A stretch of DNA of 52,091 bases. Origin: Microbacterium sp. MYb54 (GTDB lineage Bacteria > Actinomycetota > Actinomycetes > Actinomycetales > Microbacteriaceae). Made by a program: the position numbers and the translations under genes. The notes beneath the pieces were generated by a model. That model was given only the letters and a program-made list of their open reading frames with translations. It did not search any database and was not told the DNA's origin. The first letter of the stretch is position 1, and every line of letters begins with the position of its first letter. Where the stretch lies: the NCBI RefSeq assembly GCF_002979515.1, contig NZ_PCPA01000024.1, forward strand, positions 1 to 52,091, in the 5' to 3' direction. Shown here piece by piece: positions 42,705 to 49,980 of this stretch.

Positions 42705-43512
42705 TGTCGCCCTGGGGCGGACCGGCATCCCACCCCGACTGCGGCGTCTCACCGTTCTCGCGGAACACGTACTGCGAGACGAGCTTGCGCTGACTGCTCG
42801 ACCAGTCGATCGCGGGACGACGCTGCTCCGGCGGCAGGTAGCCCAGCCGGTAGACGGCCATGAGCTCGAGGTCGTCTGGCACGCGCAGCAGCTGCACGAT
42901 CTCGTCCCAGCGACCCGGCACCTCCATCGGGAACGAGATGAACTGGATGCCCATGCCGAGTTCGACCGTGGTGAGCCAGACGTTCTCCATCGCCGCGCCC
43001 ATGCTGAACAACGAGTAGAACGATGAGAGCTGCCCCGGCCGATACTCGCTGCGATCGAGCATCACACCCAGCAGGAGCGGCGACCCCGCGACGAGCTTCC
43101 GGTTCTCGCCACCCAGGGTCTTCGGCACTCCGAAGGTGTTCATGAGCGTCTGCCCGCGCTTGGTGAACACCTGGCTCGTGAACGGGCGGAGCGCCGCGGG
43201 CAGCTTGTCGAACAGCATCCCGCTGCGCTTCTCGTCCATCTCGGCCTGACTGAAGCGGAAATACGGCTTGTAACGCTCGAAGAAGGTGCCGTTCGACATC
43301 GCCTCCGTCATGCTCTCGCCCGAGATGCGGGCGATCTGCTCGATCGTGTCGCGGCTCTCGATCACGACGAACCGCCAGGGCTGACTGTTCAGCTGCGACG
43401 GCGCGCGCCCTGCGGCCTCGAGGAGGATGCGCTGATGATCCTCCGAGACGGGGTCGGGCAGGAAGGCACCGTTGGTGGTCTTGCGGCGGCGGATGGCGTC
43501 GAGCAGTTCCAT
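42673..43512 (-). CDS. Nitroreductase-family protein
   Basis: A 279-residue FMN enzyme. N-terminal MELLDAIRRRKTTNGAF, then EAAGRAPSQLNSQPWRFVVI (FMN phosphate and ring contacts), a central insertion (about 75-165) that is longer than usual, and GAAMENVWLTTVELGMGIQFISF for the dimer/FMN site. It probably reduces nitro compounds or quinones or acts as an NAD(P)H oxidase. GGAAG lies about 10 nt before ATG 43512. It follows the small membrane protein by 5 bp. The C-terminus (PPQGDITPGPPAKGE) reads across the end of the convergent oxidoreductase. Confidence 0.88.
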   Translation of the reverse strand: MELLDAIRRRKTTNGAFLPDPVSEDHQRILLEAAGRAPSQLNSQPWRFVVIESRDTIEQIARISGESMTEAMSNGTFFERYKPYFRFSQAEMDEKRSGMLFDKLPAALRPFTSQVFTKRGQTLMNTFGVPKTLGGENRKLVAGSPLLLGVMLDRSEYRPGQLSSFYSLFSMGAAMENVWLTTVELGMGIQFISFPMEVPGRWDEIVQLLRVPDDLELMAVYRLGYLPPEQRRPAIDWSSSQRKLVSQYVFRENGETPQSGWDAGPPQGDITPGPPAKGE

Positions 43513-43517
43513 GCGTT

Positions 43518-43889
43518 TCACTTCCGGTCGGCAGCGGATCGCGAGAGCACCAGCCCCACGACGATGAAGGGGGCTGCGGCGAGCGCGACCAGCGGATGCC
43601 GCCGGCTGTGGGTGCCGAGGTAGGGGATCGCGGCGAGCGGTGCGGCGGCGGGGAGCAGTGCCCCGGCGGCGCGACGGCCGGCGGTGCGCGGCCCTCGCGA
43701 CCAGCCCGCCACGACGGCGAAGGCCGAGGTCGCGCACGTCGCGATGTACAGCGCGTGGTGCAGCCAGCGGAAACGGCTGGTGTCGATCAGGCGCGCGGCG
43801 ACCGATGCACCGAGTGCGCAGTTCACGGCATAGGCAGTGGCCGCAGCGGCGAACAGCGCAGTCGCTCCCGTGTCGTCGCGCCGTCTCAT
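43518..43889 (-). CDS. Small hypothetical membrane protein
   Basis: A 123-residue protein with three or four hydrophobic segments (about 8-28, 43-63, 74-90, 98-115), rich in Ala and Arg. I do not recognise the family. It ends 5 bp before the nitroreductase start and so heads a two-gene operon. Start ATG at 43889 follows directly after a short leader. Confidence 0.6.
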   Translation of the reverse strand: MRRRDDTGATALFAAAATAYAVNCALGASVAARLIDTSRFRWLHHALYIATCATSAFAVVAGWSRGPRTAGRRAAGALLPAAAPLAAIPYLGTHSRRHPLVALAAAPFIVVGLVLSRSAADRK

Positions 43890-43940
43890 GGCATGACCCT
43901 ACGCCCGCCACCTCGGACGAGGACTCCCCTTGCAGGCGAA

Positions 43941-43975
43941 CGCGTCGGTCGGGTAAGACCCAGCCCACCGACGCG
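43941..43975. other. Second hairpin in the MerR/membrane-protein gap
   Basis: CGCGTCGGT (43941-43949) pairs with ACCGACGCG (43967-43975), and GGGT/ACCC can pair inside. It lies right beside the MerR terminator and 52 bp upstream of the membrane-protein start, so it may be a leader structure or part of a double terminator. Confidence 0.4.
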
Positions 43976-43976
43976 A

Positions 43977-44017
43977 ACGGCCCCTTCGGGTGCGAGAGTC
44001 ACACTCGAAGGGGCCGT
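43977..44017 (-). terminator. Terminator of the MerR gene
   Basis: ACGGCCCCTTCG (43977-43988) pairs perfectly with CGAAGGGGCCGT (44006-44017), with four more pairs inside including one wobble. It lies 17 bp past the MerR-TipAS stop. Confidence 0.85.
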
Positions 44018-44033
44018 CAGAACGCGAGTCGAG

Positions 44034-44831
44034 CTACAGGTTGCCCTCCGCGTAGACGCGAAGCGCGTCGCGGACGAACTCCGCACCGTGCGTGCCGCCG
44101 GACGACGTCGCGTAGTTCGCGCCGAAGCGCGGATCCGCGACGTACATCTCGCCGAGACCGATGACGTACGCCTTGACGTCGCCACCGGGGACAGCTGCGG
44201 GAGTGCCGGGGATGCCCGTGAGCCACTCGACGTGACGTCGCGCGATCTCCTGGGCCTCGGTGGAAGCCGGGTCGATGCCGCTCTCCGCGGCGGCGATCCA
44301 GTCGCGCCCGAGATCGGACACGCGCTGCTGCCATTCGGCGCGCTGAGCATCGGTCATCCCGCGCCACCAGCTGTCGCTGTCGGCGTAGGCCTTCTTTCCC
44401 CAGCGTTCCTCGACCTCCTCCTTGTGTGTGGTGTGGTCGAAGCCGTCGAACATGTTCTCTGCCATGAGGTTCTCACCTCCTCTCAATGCCGTGATGGTGG
44501 ATTCGACCGACGCGATCTGACGCGCCAGCCTGGTCTGCTCCTCGCGCAGCAGCGCGAGATGGGTTTCGAGCGCCGATGCCTCGCTCACGGCGGCATCGCG
44601 GTCGCGAGATGAACCCAGCACGCCGGCGATCTGCGGCAGCCCGAGCCCGAGCTCCCTCAGCAGCAGGATGCGCTGCAGGCGCACGAGCGCCTGCCCGTCG
44701 TAGTGCCGGTAGCCGTTGCTCGCGATGCGTGACGGCGGCAGCAGACCGATGTCGTCGTAGTGCCGCAGCGTGCGGCTCGTCGTGCCGGCGAGGCGGGCGA
44801 TCTCCTGGATCGACCAGTCACTCGTCTCCAT
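44034..44831 (-). CDS. MerR-family regulator with TipAS domain
   Basis: A 265-residue protein. The MerR winged-helix domain (about 6-75) has SIQEIARLAGTTSRTLRHYDDIGLLPPS and NGYRHYDGQALVRLQRI; a dimerising coiled coil follows (about 80-118). The C-terminal TipAS drug-binding domain (about 128-262) opens with MFDGFDHTTHKEEVEERWG. In Streptomyces TipA such domains bind thiopeptides and activate transcription. AAGGAGG stands about 6 nt before ATG 44831. A MerR-type promoter with stretched spacer lies just upstream, so autoregulation is likely. Confidence 0.93.
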   Translation of the reverse strand: METSDWSIQEIARLAGTTSRTLRHYDDIGLLPPSRIASNGYRHYDGQALVRLQRILLLRELGLGLPQIAGVLGSSRDRDAAVSEASALETHLALLREEQTRLARQIASVESTITALRGGENLMAENMFDGFDHTTHKEEVEERWGKKAYADSDSWWRGMTDAQRAEWQQRVSDLGRDWIAAAESGIDPASTEAQEIARRHVEWLTGIPGTPAAVPGGDVKAYVIGLGEMYVADPRFGANYATSSGGTHGAEFVRDALRVYAEGNL

Positions 44832-44872
44832 CGCTCCTCCTTCTCGTCGTGGTCGTGCGGTGATGTCTTGAA

Positions 44873-44902
44873 CTCTAGAAGTTGACGTTGCGTCAAGGTC
44901 AA
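44873..44902 (-). promoter_or_regulatory. MerR-type promoter with dyad in an 18-bp spacer
   Basis: On the minus strand: -35 TTGACC (44902-44897), an 18-nt spacer that contains the perfect dyad TTGACG-CAA-CGTCAA (44896-44882), and -10 TAGAGT (44878-44873). A dyad inside an over-long spacer is the hallmark of MerR-activated promoters, and it precedes the MerR gene itself by 41 bp. Confidence 0.75.
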
Positions 44903-44932
44903 GAACTCTCAGCGAACGCTCACCCTGAACTC

Positions 44933-44960
44933 TTGACAGCATCGAGATATATCGTGTTAT
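44933..44960 (+). promoter_or_regulatory. Promoter of the DUF4097-PadR operon
   Basis: TTGACA (44933-44938), 16-nt spacer, TGTTAT (44955-44960). The left arm of the PadR-type operator (44946-44957) covers the end of the spacer and reaches into the -10, so binding would block it. Confidence 0.65.
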
Positions 44961-44981
44961 CGTTGCAACACACGATATATC
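44946..44981. promoter_or_regulatory. Probable PadR operator
   Basis: Perfect 12-bp inverted arms GATATATCGTGT (44946-44957) and ACACGATATATC (44970-44981) spaced by 12 nt. The motif CGATATATCG is self-complementary and resembles A/T-rich PadR sites such as ATATATCG. It overlaps the promoter of the DUF4097-PadR operon. Confidence 0.7.
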
Positions 44982-45008
44982 GTGATCACCGACACAGGAG
45001 AAGCACAC

Positions 45009-45848
45009 ATGACCGAGAAGTGGCTCATCGCCCCCGGCGAGGAACGCGTCATCGACATCGAATCCGTCACCCGCCTCAAGGTGGGCCTGGTCGGAGGACA
45101 GGTCGACATCATCGCCCACGACGAACCGGGCATCCGCATCGAGGTGCACGGCGTCACAGCCAAAGACCTGCGCATCGAGTCCCACGACGGCGAGGTCGAG
45201 ATCGACCACCCGCAGCTCGGCTGGGACAACTTCCTCGAGGTGTTCCGCAACTTCGGCTCCGGCGGCCCCCGCGCCGAGGTGAGCGTCGCGGTCCCCCGCG
45301 CGATCGCCCTGAACCTCGGCGTCGTCAGCGCCGGGGCGCTGGTCTCCGGACTCCGCAACGACGCCCGCCTCAACACCGTGTCCGGCGACATCATCGTCGA
45401 CACGCTGATCGGCGACCTGACCGTCAACTCCGTCTCGGGCGACGTGCAGGTGCGCGGCCTCACCGGCTCGATCACCGCCAACAGCGTCTCGGGCGACGTG
45501 GCTGTCACGGGCGCCGTCCGCCGCGCGACCGTCGACATCGTCTCCGGCGCCACCCTGGTGGATGCCGCAGGAGATGTGAACACCATCAACGTCAACTCGG
45601 TCTCGGGCGGCACCACCGTGCGCCTCGACGAGTCGCTCGCCGCGAACTACGTGATCCGCTCCCTGACCGGCCGACTGCTGATCGACGGCATCGAGCGCAA
45701 CTCAACCGGCCCCAGCAACTACACCGGTACGACGGGAGAGCTCGCCGGACGGTTCGTCGACCTGCGCGCGAACTCCGTCTCCGGTGGAGTCACGGTCCTC
45801 CGCCGCACCCCCGCATCGATCACCGAAGACGCGGAGTGGGAAGCATGA
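45009..45848 (+). CDS. DUF4097 beta-strand repeat protein
   Basis: A 279-residue protein of the DUF4097 (putative adhesin) class. After about 100 residues it shows repeated short strands with the recurring NSVSGDV / NTVSGDI / NSVSGGT units at roughly 20-residue spacing (about 125-215 and again near 260), forming a beta-solenoid. No signal peptide or membrane segment. In many bacteria these genes sit behind PadR regulators and are tied to envelope stress, but the function is not known. GGAG is about 9 nt before the ATG. It overlaps the PadR gene by 4 bp. Confidence 0.88.
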   Translation: MTEKWLIAPGEERVIDIESVTRLKVGLVGGQVDIIAHDEPGIRIEVHGVTAKDLRIESHDGEVEIDHPQLGWDNFLEVFRNFGSGGPRAEVSVAVPRAIALNLGVVSAGALVSGLRNDARLNTVSGDIIVDTLIGDLTVNSVSGDVQVRGLTGSITANSVSGDVAVTGAVRRATVDIVSGATLVDAAGDVNTINVNSVSGGTTVRLDESLAANYVIRSLTGRLLIDGIERNSTGPSNYTGTTGELAGRFVDLRANSVSGGVTVLRRTPASITEDAEWEA

Positions 45849-46471
45849 GCCCCGCAGTCTTCTCTCACGGCGATCTGCGCCTGTACCTGCTGTCACTCCT
45901 CGCCGAGGCACCGCAGCACGGCTACGGCATCATCCAGTCGCTCACCGATCGCACGGGAGGCACGTACACACCCAGCGCCGGAACCATCTACCCGCGGCTC
46001 GCGAAGCTCGAGGAGGAGGGCCTGGTCTCCAAGACGGTCGACGGCCGCACCACGATCTATGCGATCACCGAGGCCGGTCGGGCCGAGCTCGCATCGCGCG
46101 AGGGCGACCTCGCCGGTATCGAGGCGGGGCTCACCGACTCCGTAAGACTGATCGCGAGCGAGGTCCGGCAGAGCGTGCAGGACGCGATGAAGAGCCTTCG
46201 CGCCGATCTCGCGGCAGCAGAGAAGGGCGAGCGCACCGCGGCGAAGAACCGTCCTCGCACGGCGACCGACGATTCCCGCCTCGTCAGCCGCGAAGAGATG
46301 CACCGCGCGGATGCCGTGATCAACGCCTTCCGCGCCAGGGTGCGCACCGACCTGCGCACCCACATCGCGAAGGGCGGCATCCTCACGCCGGCTGTCGTCA
46401 CCGAACTCGAGACGACGCTCGACACGGCCGCCCGCGGCGTGACGGTCGCCCTGAGCACACCCGGATCGTGA
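45845..46471 (+). CDS. PadR-family transcriptional regulator
   Basis: A 208-residue regulator. The N-terminal PadR winged helix (about 8-85) has LRLYLLSLLAEAPQHGYGIIQSL, AGTIYPRLAKLEEEGLV and YAITEAGRAEL. The C-terminal part (about 90-205) is helical and charged, longer than the simple PadR-s1 type, and may form the dimer. It starts in the stop of the DUF4097 gene (ATGA), so the two are coupled. The 12-bp inverted repeat at the operon promoter is its likely site, giving negative autoregulation. Confidence 0.93.
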   Translation: MSPAVFSHGDLRLYLLSLLAEAPQHGYGIIQSLTDRTGGTYTPSAGTIYPRLAKLEEEGLVSKTVDGRTTIYAITEAGRAELASREGDLAGIEAGLTDSVRLIASEVRQSVQDAMKSLRADLAAAEKGERTAAKNRPRTATDDSRLVSREEMHRADAVINAFRARVRTDLRTHIAKGGILTPAVVTELETTLDTAARGVTVALSTPGS

Positions 46472-46490
46472 CCTCCCGGGAGTGATCCAT

Positions 46491-46531
46491 AGAAGAGGCC
46501 CCGTCGGCGAACTGCCGACGGGGCCTCTTCT
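46491..46531. terminator. Bidirectional terminator between padR and uspA genes
   Basis: Perfect 18-bp stem: 46491-46508 pairs with 46514-46531, loop GAACT. It separates two convergent genes. Confidence 0.9.
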
Positions 46532-46549
46532 GCGTTCGGGGATCGGCTG

Positions 46550-47095
46550 CTACTGCTCCGGCCAGATCTCCTTCTGCTCGTCGGGCACAGACTCGCCCAG
46601 CGGCACGACCAGGATCGAACGATGCTGTCGGTGCGCAAGCCGCGCCGCGACCGACCCGGTGAAGAACTCCCTGATCGACTCGCCGATGCCGCGCTTGCGG
46701 GTGCCGACGACGATCAGCTGGGCATCGAGCTTGTGGGCGAGCTGCTTGATCGCCAGCGCCGGATCCCCGACGAGCTGACGCGCGGTCCACGTGACGTCGG
46801 TCCCGGCCAGCATCTTCGCCGCAGCGGCCTCGACGGCCTCGAACTCCGCAGCGCCGGCATCGAAGTTGATGTCGATCGGAGCCGAATGCACGTAGCCGTC
46901 CGGGTCTTCGTACGTCACGAAACGAGTGACATCGACATGGGCCACCACGAGCGGCGCACTCAGCAGTCGCGCATAGCGCACAGCCTCGTCGATCACGTGT
47001 CGATCCTGGTCCAACTGCATGCCGACGATGACGGCCTTCTGCAGCGCCGCGTTCTGTGCGGCCTCATCGGACGGAGTGGAGGTGTTCTCGGTCAT
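46550..47095 (-). CDS. Universal stress protein (UspA family)
   Basis: A 181-residue single-domain USP. AVIVGMQLDQDRHVIDEAVRYARLL starts the fold; the C-terminal ATP-binding part has VVGTRKRGIGESIREFFTGSVAARLAHRQHRSILVVP, with the G-2x-G and GS(V) pattern partly conserved. It probably binds ATP and helps in stress survival. ATG 47095 has AAGGGA about 10 nt upstream; a GTG at 47113 is in frame but less likely. Confidence 0.9.
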   Translation of the reverse strand: MTENTSTPSDEAAQNAALQKAVIVGMQLDQDRHVIDEAVRYARLLSAPLVVAHVDVTRFVTYEDPDGYVHSAPIDINFDAGAAEFEAVEAAAAKMLAGTDVTWTARQLVGDPALAIKQLAHKLDAQLIVVGTRKRGIGESIREFFTGSVAARLAHRQHRSILVVPLGESVPDEQKEIWPEQ

Positions 47096-47168
47096 GAAGA
47101 TCGTTCCCTTCACCAGCCTGGCATCAGCCAGAGGGTCTTACCCGCGTGCTATTCTGAATGCTACTCTT

Positions 47169-47185
47169 ACCGGCTTCTCGCCGGT
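47169..47185 (+). other. Small hairpin in the DUF3073 leader
   Basis: ACCGGC (47169-47174) and GCCGGT (47180-47185) with a TTCTC loop. It stands about 60 bp before the DUF3073 start, downstream of a possible -10 TATTCT (47150-47155). Function not known. Confidence 0.3.
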
Positions 47186-47242
47186 GTCGTGAATGCCTCG
47201 GGTCTCACAGCCCGCAGCTTAACTCGTGAGGGGGTCTCGCGC

Positions 47243-47428
47243 ATGGGCCGTGGCCGTCAGAAGGCGAAACACACCAAGATCGCCCGCGAACTCAAGGCGT
47301 ACAGTCCGTCGGTGAACTACTCAGCGCTCGAGCGCGAGCTGGGTCACCCGACCGACGAAGACGCCTATGTCGACAAATGGGCCGACGAGTACGAGGACGA
47401 AGACGAAGACGAGCTAGAGAAGGCCTGA
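47243..47428 (+). CDS. DUF3073 family small protein
   Basis: A 61-residue protein recognised as DUF3073: MGRGRQKAKHTKIARELKAYS at the start, then NYSALERELG, and a highly acidic tail (ADEYEDEDEDELEKA). The basic head and acid tail are typical for this actinobacterial family, whose role is unknown. GAGGGGG precedes the ATG. It has its own terminator 20 bp downstream. Confidence 0.93.
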   Translation: MGRGRQKAKHTKIARELKAYSPSVNYSALERELGHPTDEDAYVDKWADEYEDEDEDELEKA

Positions 47429-47447
47429 CCGCCTGACCTGCTTCGTG

Positions 47448-47470
47448 ACACCCGCACTACGTGCGGGTGT
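47448..47470 (+). terminator. Terminator of the DUF3073 gene
   Basis: Stem ACACCCGCAC (47448-47457) / GTGCGGGTGT (47461-47470), loop TAC, followed by TTCG. Confidence 0.85.
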
Positions 47471-47557
47471 TTCGTCGTGCCCGGATGAGGATCCCCGTCC
47501 GGGACGCCGGATCCTCATCCGTCATGAGCGAGCATCAGCAGCTGAGAGGATCTCCTC

Positions 47558-48379
47558 ATGGCTCGTGTCGTCGCCCTCTATCGCCACCCGATCAAGGGGC
47601 TCACACCCGAGCGTCGCGATTCGCTCACGGTGCAGCCCGACGGCAGGATCGCCGGCGACCGGGTCCTGGCATTCCGATTCGCGGATGCCGTGGAGCCTGA
47701 GAACCGCGACGGCTTCGACTACTGGCCGAAGGCCAAGGGCCTCGCCCTCCAGGACTTCCCCGCGCTCGCTGCACTGCACACGAGCTACGACGACCAGGCG
47801 CGGCGGATCCGCATCGAACATGCCGGTGCTGTACTCGTGGAAGCGGTGCTCGACGCCGGCGGGCGCGACGAGCTGACGGAAGCCGTCACCGAGTTCGTCC
47901 TCACAACCCCCGAAGGACGACGTCTTCGGCGTCCCGGCCGGCTTCCCCTCGTGCTCGTCGGCGACGGGGAGACCGCCCGATTCCAGGATCGTTCCCGCGG
48001 ATACGTCTCGGTGCACGGCCGAGGCAGCGTGCGCGCGTTGGGGGAAGCCCTCGGGATGAACATCGATGACCGGCGATTCCGCTCCAACGTCGTGGTCGAC
48101 GGCGTGGCCCCCTGGAACGAACTCGCCTGGACCGGCGACGTGCGCATCGGCGAGCTGGAGTTCCGAACAGCCGGCCCCATCGTGCGATGTCTCGCGACCC
48201 ACGCGAACCCCGACACCGGCGTCAGGGACGCGAAGGTGCTCACGACTCTCACCGGAGCTCTCGCGCAGCAGGAGCCGACTCTCGGACGCCTCCTGCTCCC
48301 CGGCTGGGCGTCGGCAGATGGCAGCGGCCGACAGCACGGCGGCACGATTCGTGTCGACGACGAAGTCCACGCACACTGA
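47558..48379 (+). CDS. MOSC domain protein
   Basis: A 273-residue protein. N-terminal MOSC_N-like beta barrel (about 3-100) starts with ALYRHPIKGLTPE, followed by the MOSC domain (about 125-265) with C211 in GPIVRCLATHANPDTG, the cysteine expected to carry sulfur or bind the Mo cofactor, as in mARC/YiiM-type proteins. It may reduce N-hydroxylated compounds or deliver sulfur; unknown here. ATG at 47558 stands just after GAGAGGATCTCCTC. No partner genes nearby. Confidence 0.9.
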   Translation: MARVVALYRHPIKGLTPERRDSLTVQPDGRIAGDRVLAFRFADAVEPENRDGFDYWPKAKGLALQDFPALAALHTSYDDQARRIRIEHAGAVLVEAVLDAGGRDELTEAVTEFVLTTPEGRRLRRPGRLPLVLVGDGETARFQDRSRGYVSVHGRGSVRALGEALGMNIDDRRFRSNVVVDGVAPWNELAWTGDVRIGELEFRTAGPIVRCLATHANPDTGVRDAKVLTTLTGALAQQEPTLGRLLLPGWASADGSGRQHGGTIRVDDEVHAH

Positions 48380-48463
48380 CCACGCCCTCCCACCGCGGAC
48401 ATCGCAATGTCAGCGCTCCCTTTGCCTGCCGCCGATGCGGCTGAGCCGTCGTATCCTCAGGCT

Positions 48464-48477
48464 TGTGAGCGCAAACA
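48464..48477 (+). promoter_or_regulatory. Possible LacI-type operator of the second ABC operon
   Basis: TGTGAGCGCAAACA matches the common LacI-family palindrome TGTGAGCGCTCACA at 12 of 14 bases, 97 bp upstream of the binding-protein start. The region is A/T-richer than its surroundings. No regulator gene is adjacent. Confidence 0.4.
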
Positions 48478-48574
48478 TTTTCTGATTTGATGTGGATGTG
48501 ATCGACGATGCTTCGGCGTCTCATCCCCCGCACAGGACGATCCGCAGGAACATGACCTCAAAGAGGAGAACAGC

Positions 48575-49888
48575 ATGGCAATCACCCCTCGCTTCACCCG
48601 TACCGCCGCAATCGTCGCGGTCGGCGCAGTGTCGGCCTTCGGCCTCGCGGCCTGCTCATCCGGTGACTCCGGTGACAGCGGAGCCAGCGGCGAACCCATC
48701 ACGATCGAGTACCTGCACCGTCTCCCCGACGGCGAGGGCATGACCCCGGCCTCCGAGATCGTCGATCGCTGGAACGCGGAGCACCCCGACATCCAGGTGA
48801 AGGCGACGAAGTTCGACGGCAAGTCGAGCGACATGATCCTCAAGCTCGAGACCGACGTGAAGGCCGGCAACGGACCCTGCCTCGCGCAGACGGGCTACTC
48901 CGAGGTCCCCCAGCTGTTCGTCAAGGGGCTGCTGCAGGATGTCGCGGACGAGGCCAAGAAGTACGAGGACGACTTCTCGGCCGGAGCCTTCAGTGGCATG
49001 AAGGTCGGCGACGCGATCGTGGGCCTCCCGCAGGACACCGGCCCCCTCGTGTACTTCTACAACGAGGCCGAGTTCCAGGCGCTGGGCCTGGATGTGCCGA
49101 AGACGCTCGATGACCTCACGGCCGACTCCGCCGCTGCAGCCGCCGCCGGCAAGTACGTGACCGCCTTCACGCCCGACGAGGCGCAGAACTGGCTCTCCGC
49201 CCAGTCCGCGGCTGCGGGTGACACCTGGTTCACCACCGAGGGCGACGAGTGGAAGGTCGACGCCGAGGGCGCAGGCTCCGAACGGGTCGCCGGGTTCTGG
49301 CAGGGCCTCCTCGACAACAAGCAGACTCTCGCGACCGAGCGCTGGGGTGAGGGCTTCACCGCCGCACTCAACGACGGCAGCCTCATCGGCCACGTCGGTG
49401 CCGCATGGGAGGCCGGATTCCTCCTCGACTCACTCGACGGCACTCCGGCCGAGGGACAGTGGCGCGTCGCCCAGCTCCCCGATCTCGGTGCCGGTGCCAT
49501 GAGCGGCCCCGACGGCGGCTCCGGCGTCTCGGTGATGAAGGACTGCAAGTACCCCGCCGAGGCGATGGAGTTCAACGACTGGTTCAACACGCAGGTCGAC
49601 GACCTCGCCTCACAGGGCCTCGTCGTCGCCGCCAAGGGCGACGTGGAGACCCCCGAGAAGATGCTCCGCCAGTTCGGCGGACAGGATGTGCTCGCCGAGC
49701 TCGGCACGGCGACCGAGAACCTGAACCCGGACTTCCCCTACGCACCGGGCTTCTCGACGCTGTCGAAGATGAATGAGACCGCCGCAGGCGCCGTCGCCGG
49801 TACCGCAACGGTCGCCGACATCTTCACCACCGCACAGGACACCGCAGTGGCCTCTCTGAAGGACCTCGGCCTCCCGGTCGCAGAGTGA
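48575..49888 (+). CDS. Sugar ABC transporter solute-binding lipoprotein (second system)
   Basis: A 437-residue binding protein. The lipoprotein signal ends in FGLAAC (Cys about 27), followed by a Ser/Gly/Asp linker and an SBP_bac_1-type fold with IVDRWNAEHPDIQVKATKF near 63-81 and GLPQDTGPLVYFYNEAEF near 150-167. GAGGAG lies about 8 nt upstream of the ATG. First gene of an importer operon distinct from the locus at 32-35 kb; the two binding proteins are only distantly alike. Confidence 0.93.
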   Translation: MAITPRFTRTAAIVAVGAVSAFGLAACSSGDSGDSGASGEPITIEYLHRLPDGEGMTPASEIVDRWNAEHPDIQVKATKFDGKSSDMILKLETDVKAGNGPCLAQTGYSEVPQLFVKGLLQDVADEAKKYEDDFSAGAFSGMKVGDAIVGLPQDTGPLVYFYNEAEFQALGLDVPKTLDDLTADSAAAAAAGKYVTAFTPDEAQNWLSAQSAAAGDTWFTTEGDEWKVDAEGAGSERVAGFWQGLLDNKQTLATERWGEGFTAALNDGSLIGHVGAAWEAGFLLDSLDGTPAEGQWRVAQLPDLGAGAMSGPDGGSGVSVMKDCKYPAEAMEFNDWFNTQVDDLASQGLVVAAKGDVETPEKMLRQFGGQDVLAELGTATENLNPDFPYAPGFSTLSKMNETAAGAVAGTATVADIFTTAQDTAVASLKDLGLPVAE

Positions 49889-49916
49889 GTCGACGAGAAG
49901 GCATCATCGGATGATC

Positions 49917-49954
49917 GACGGCGGAGTGCACGCGCGATCGTGCACTCCGCCGTC
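49917..49954 (+). terminator. Hairpin between binding-protein and permease genes
   Basis: Perfect 15-bp stem GACGGCGGAGTGCAC (49917-49931) / GTGCACTCCGCCGTC (49940-49954), loop 8 nt, then GTCTTG. It lies in the 92-bp gap between the first and second genes. Such a hairpin often gives partial termination or stabilises the binding-protein mRNA, so that more of it is made than of the permeases. Confidence 0.75.
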
Positions 49955-49980
49955 GTCTTGATACATCGAGAGGCGACACC

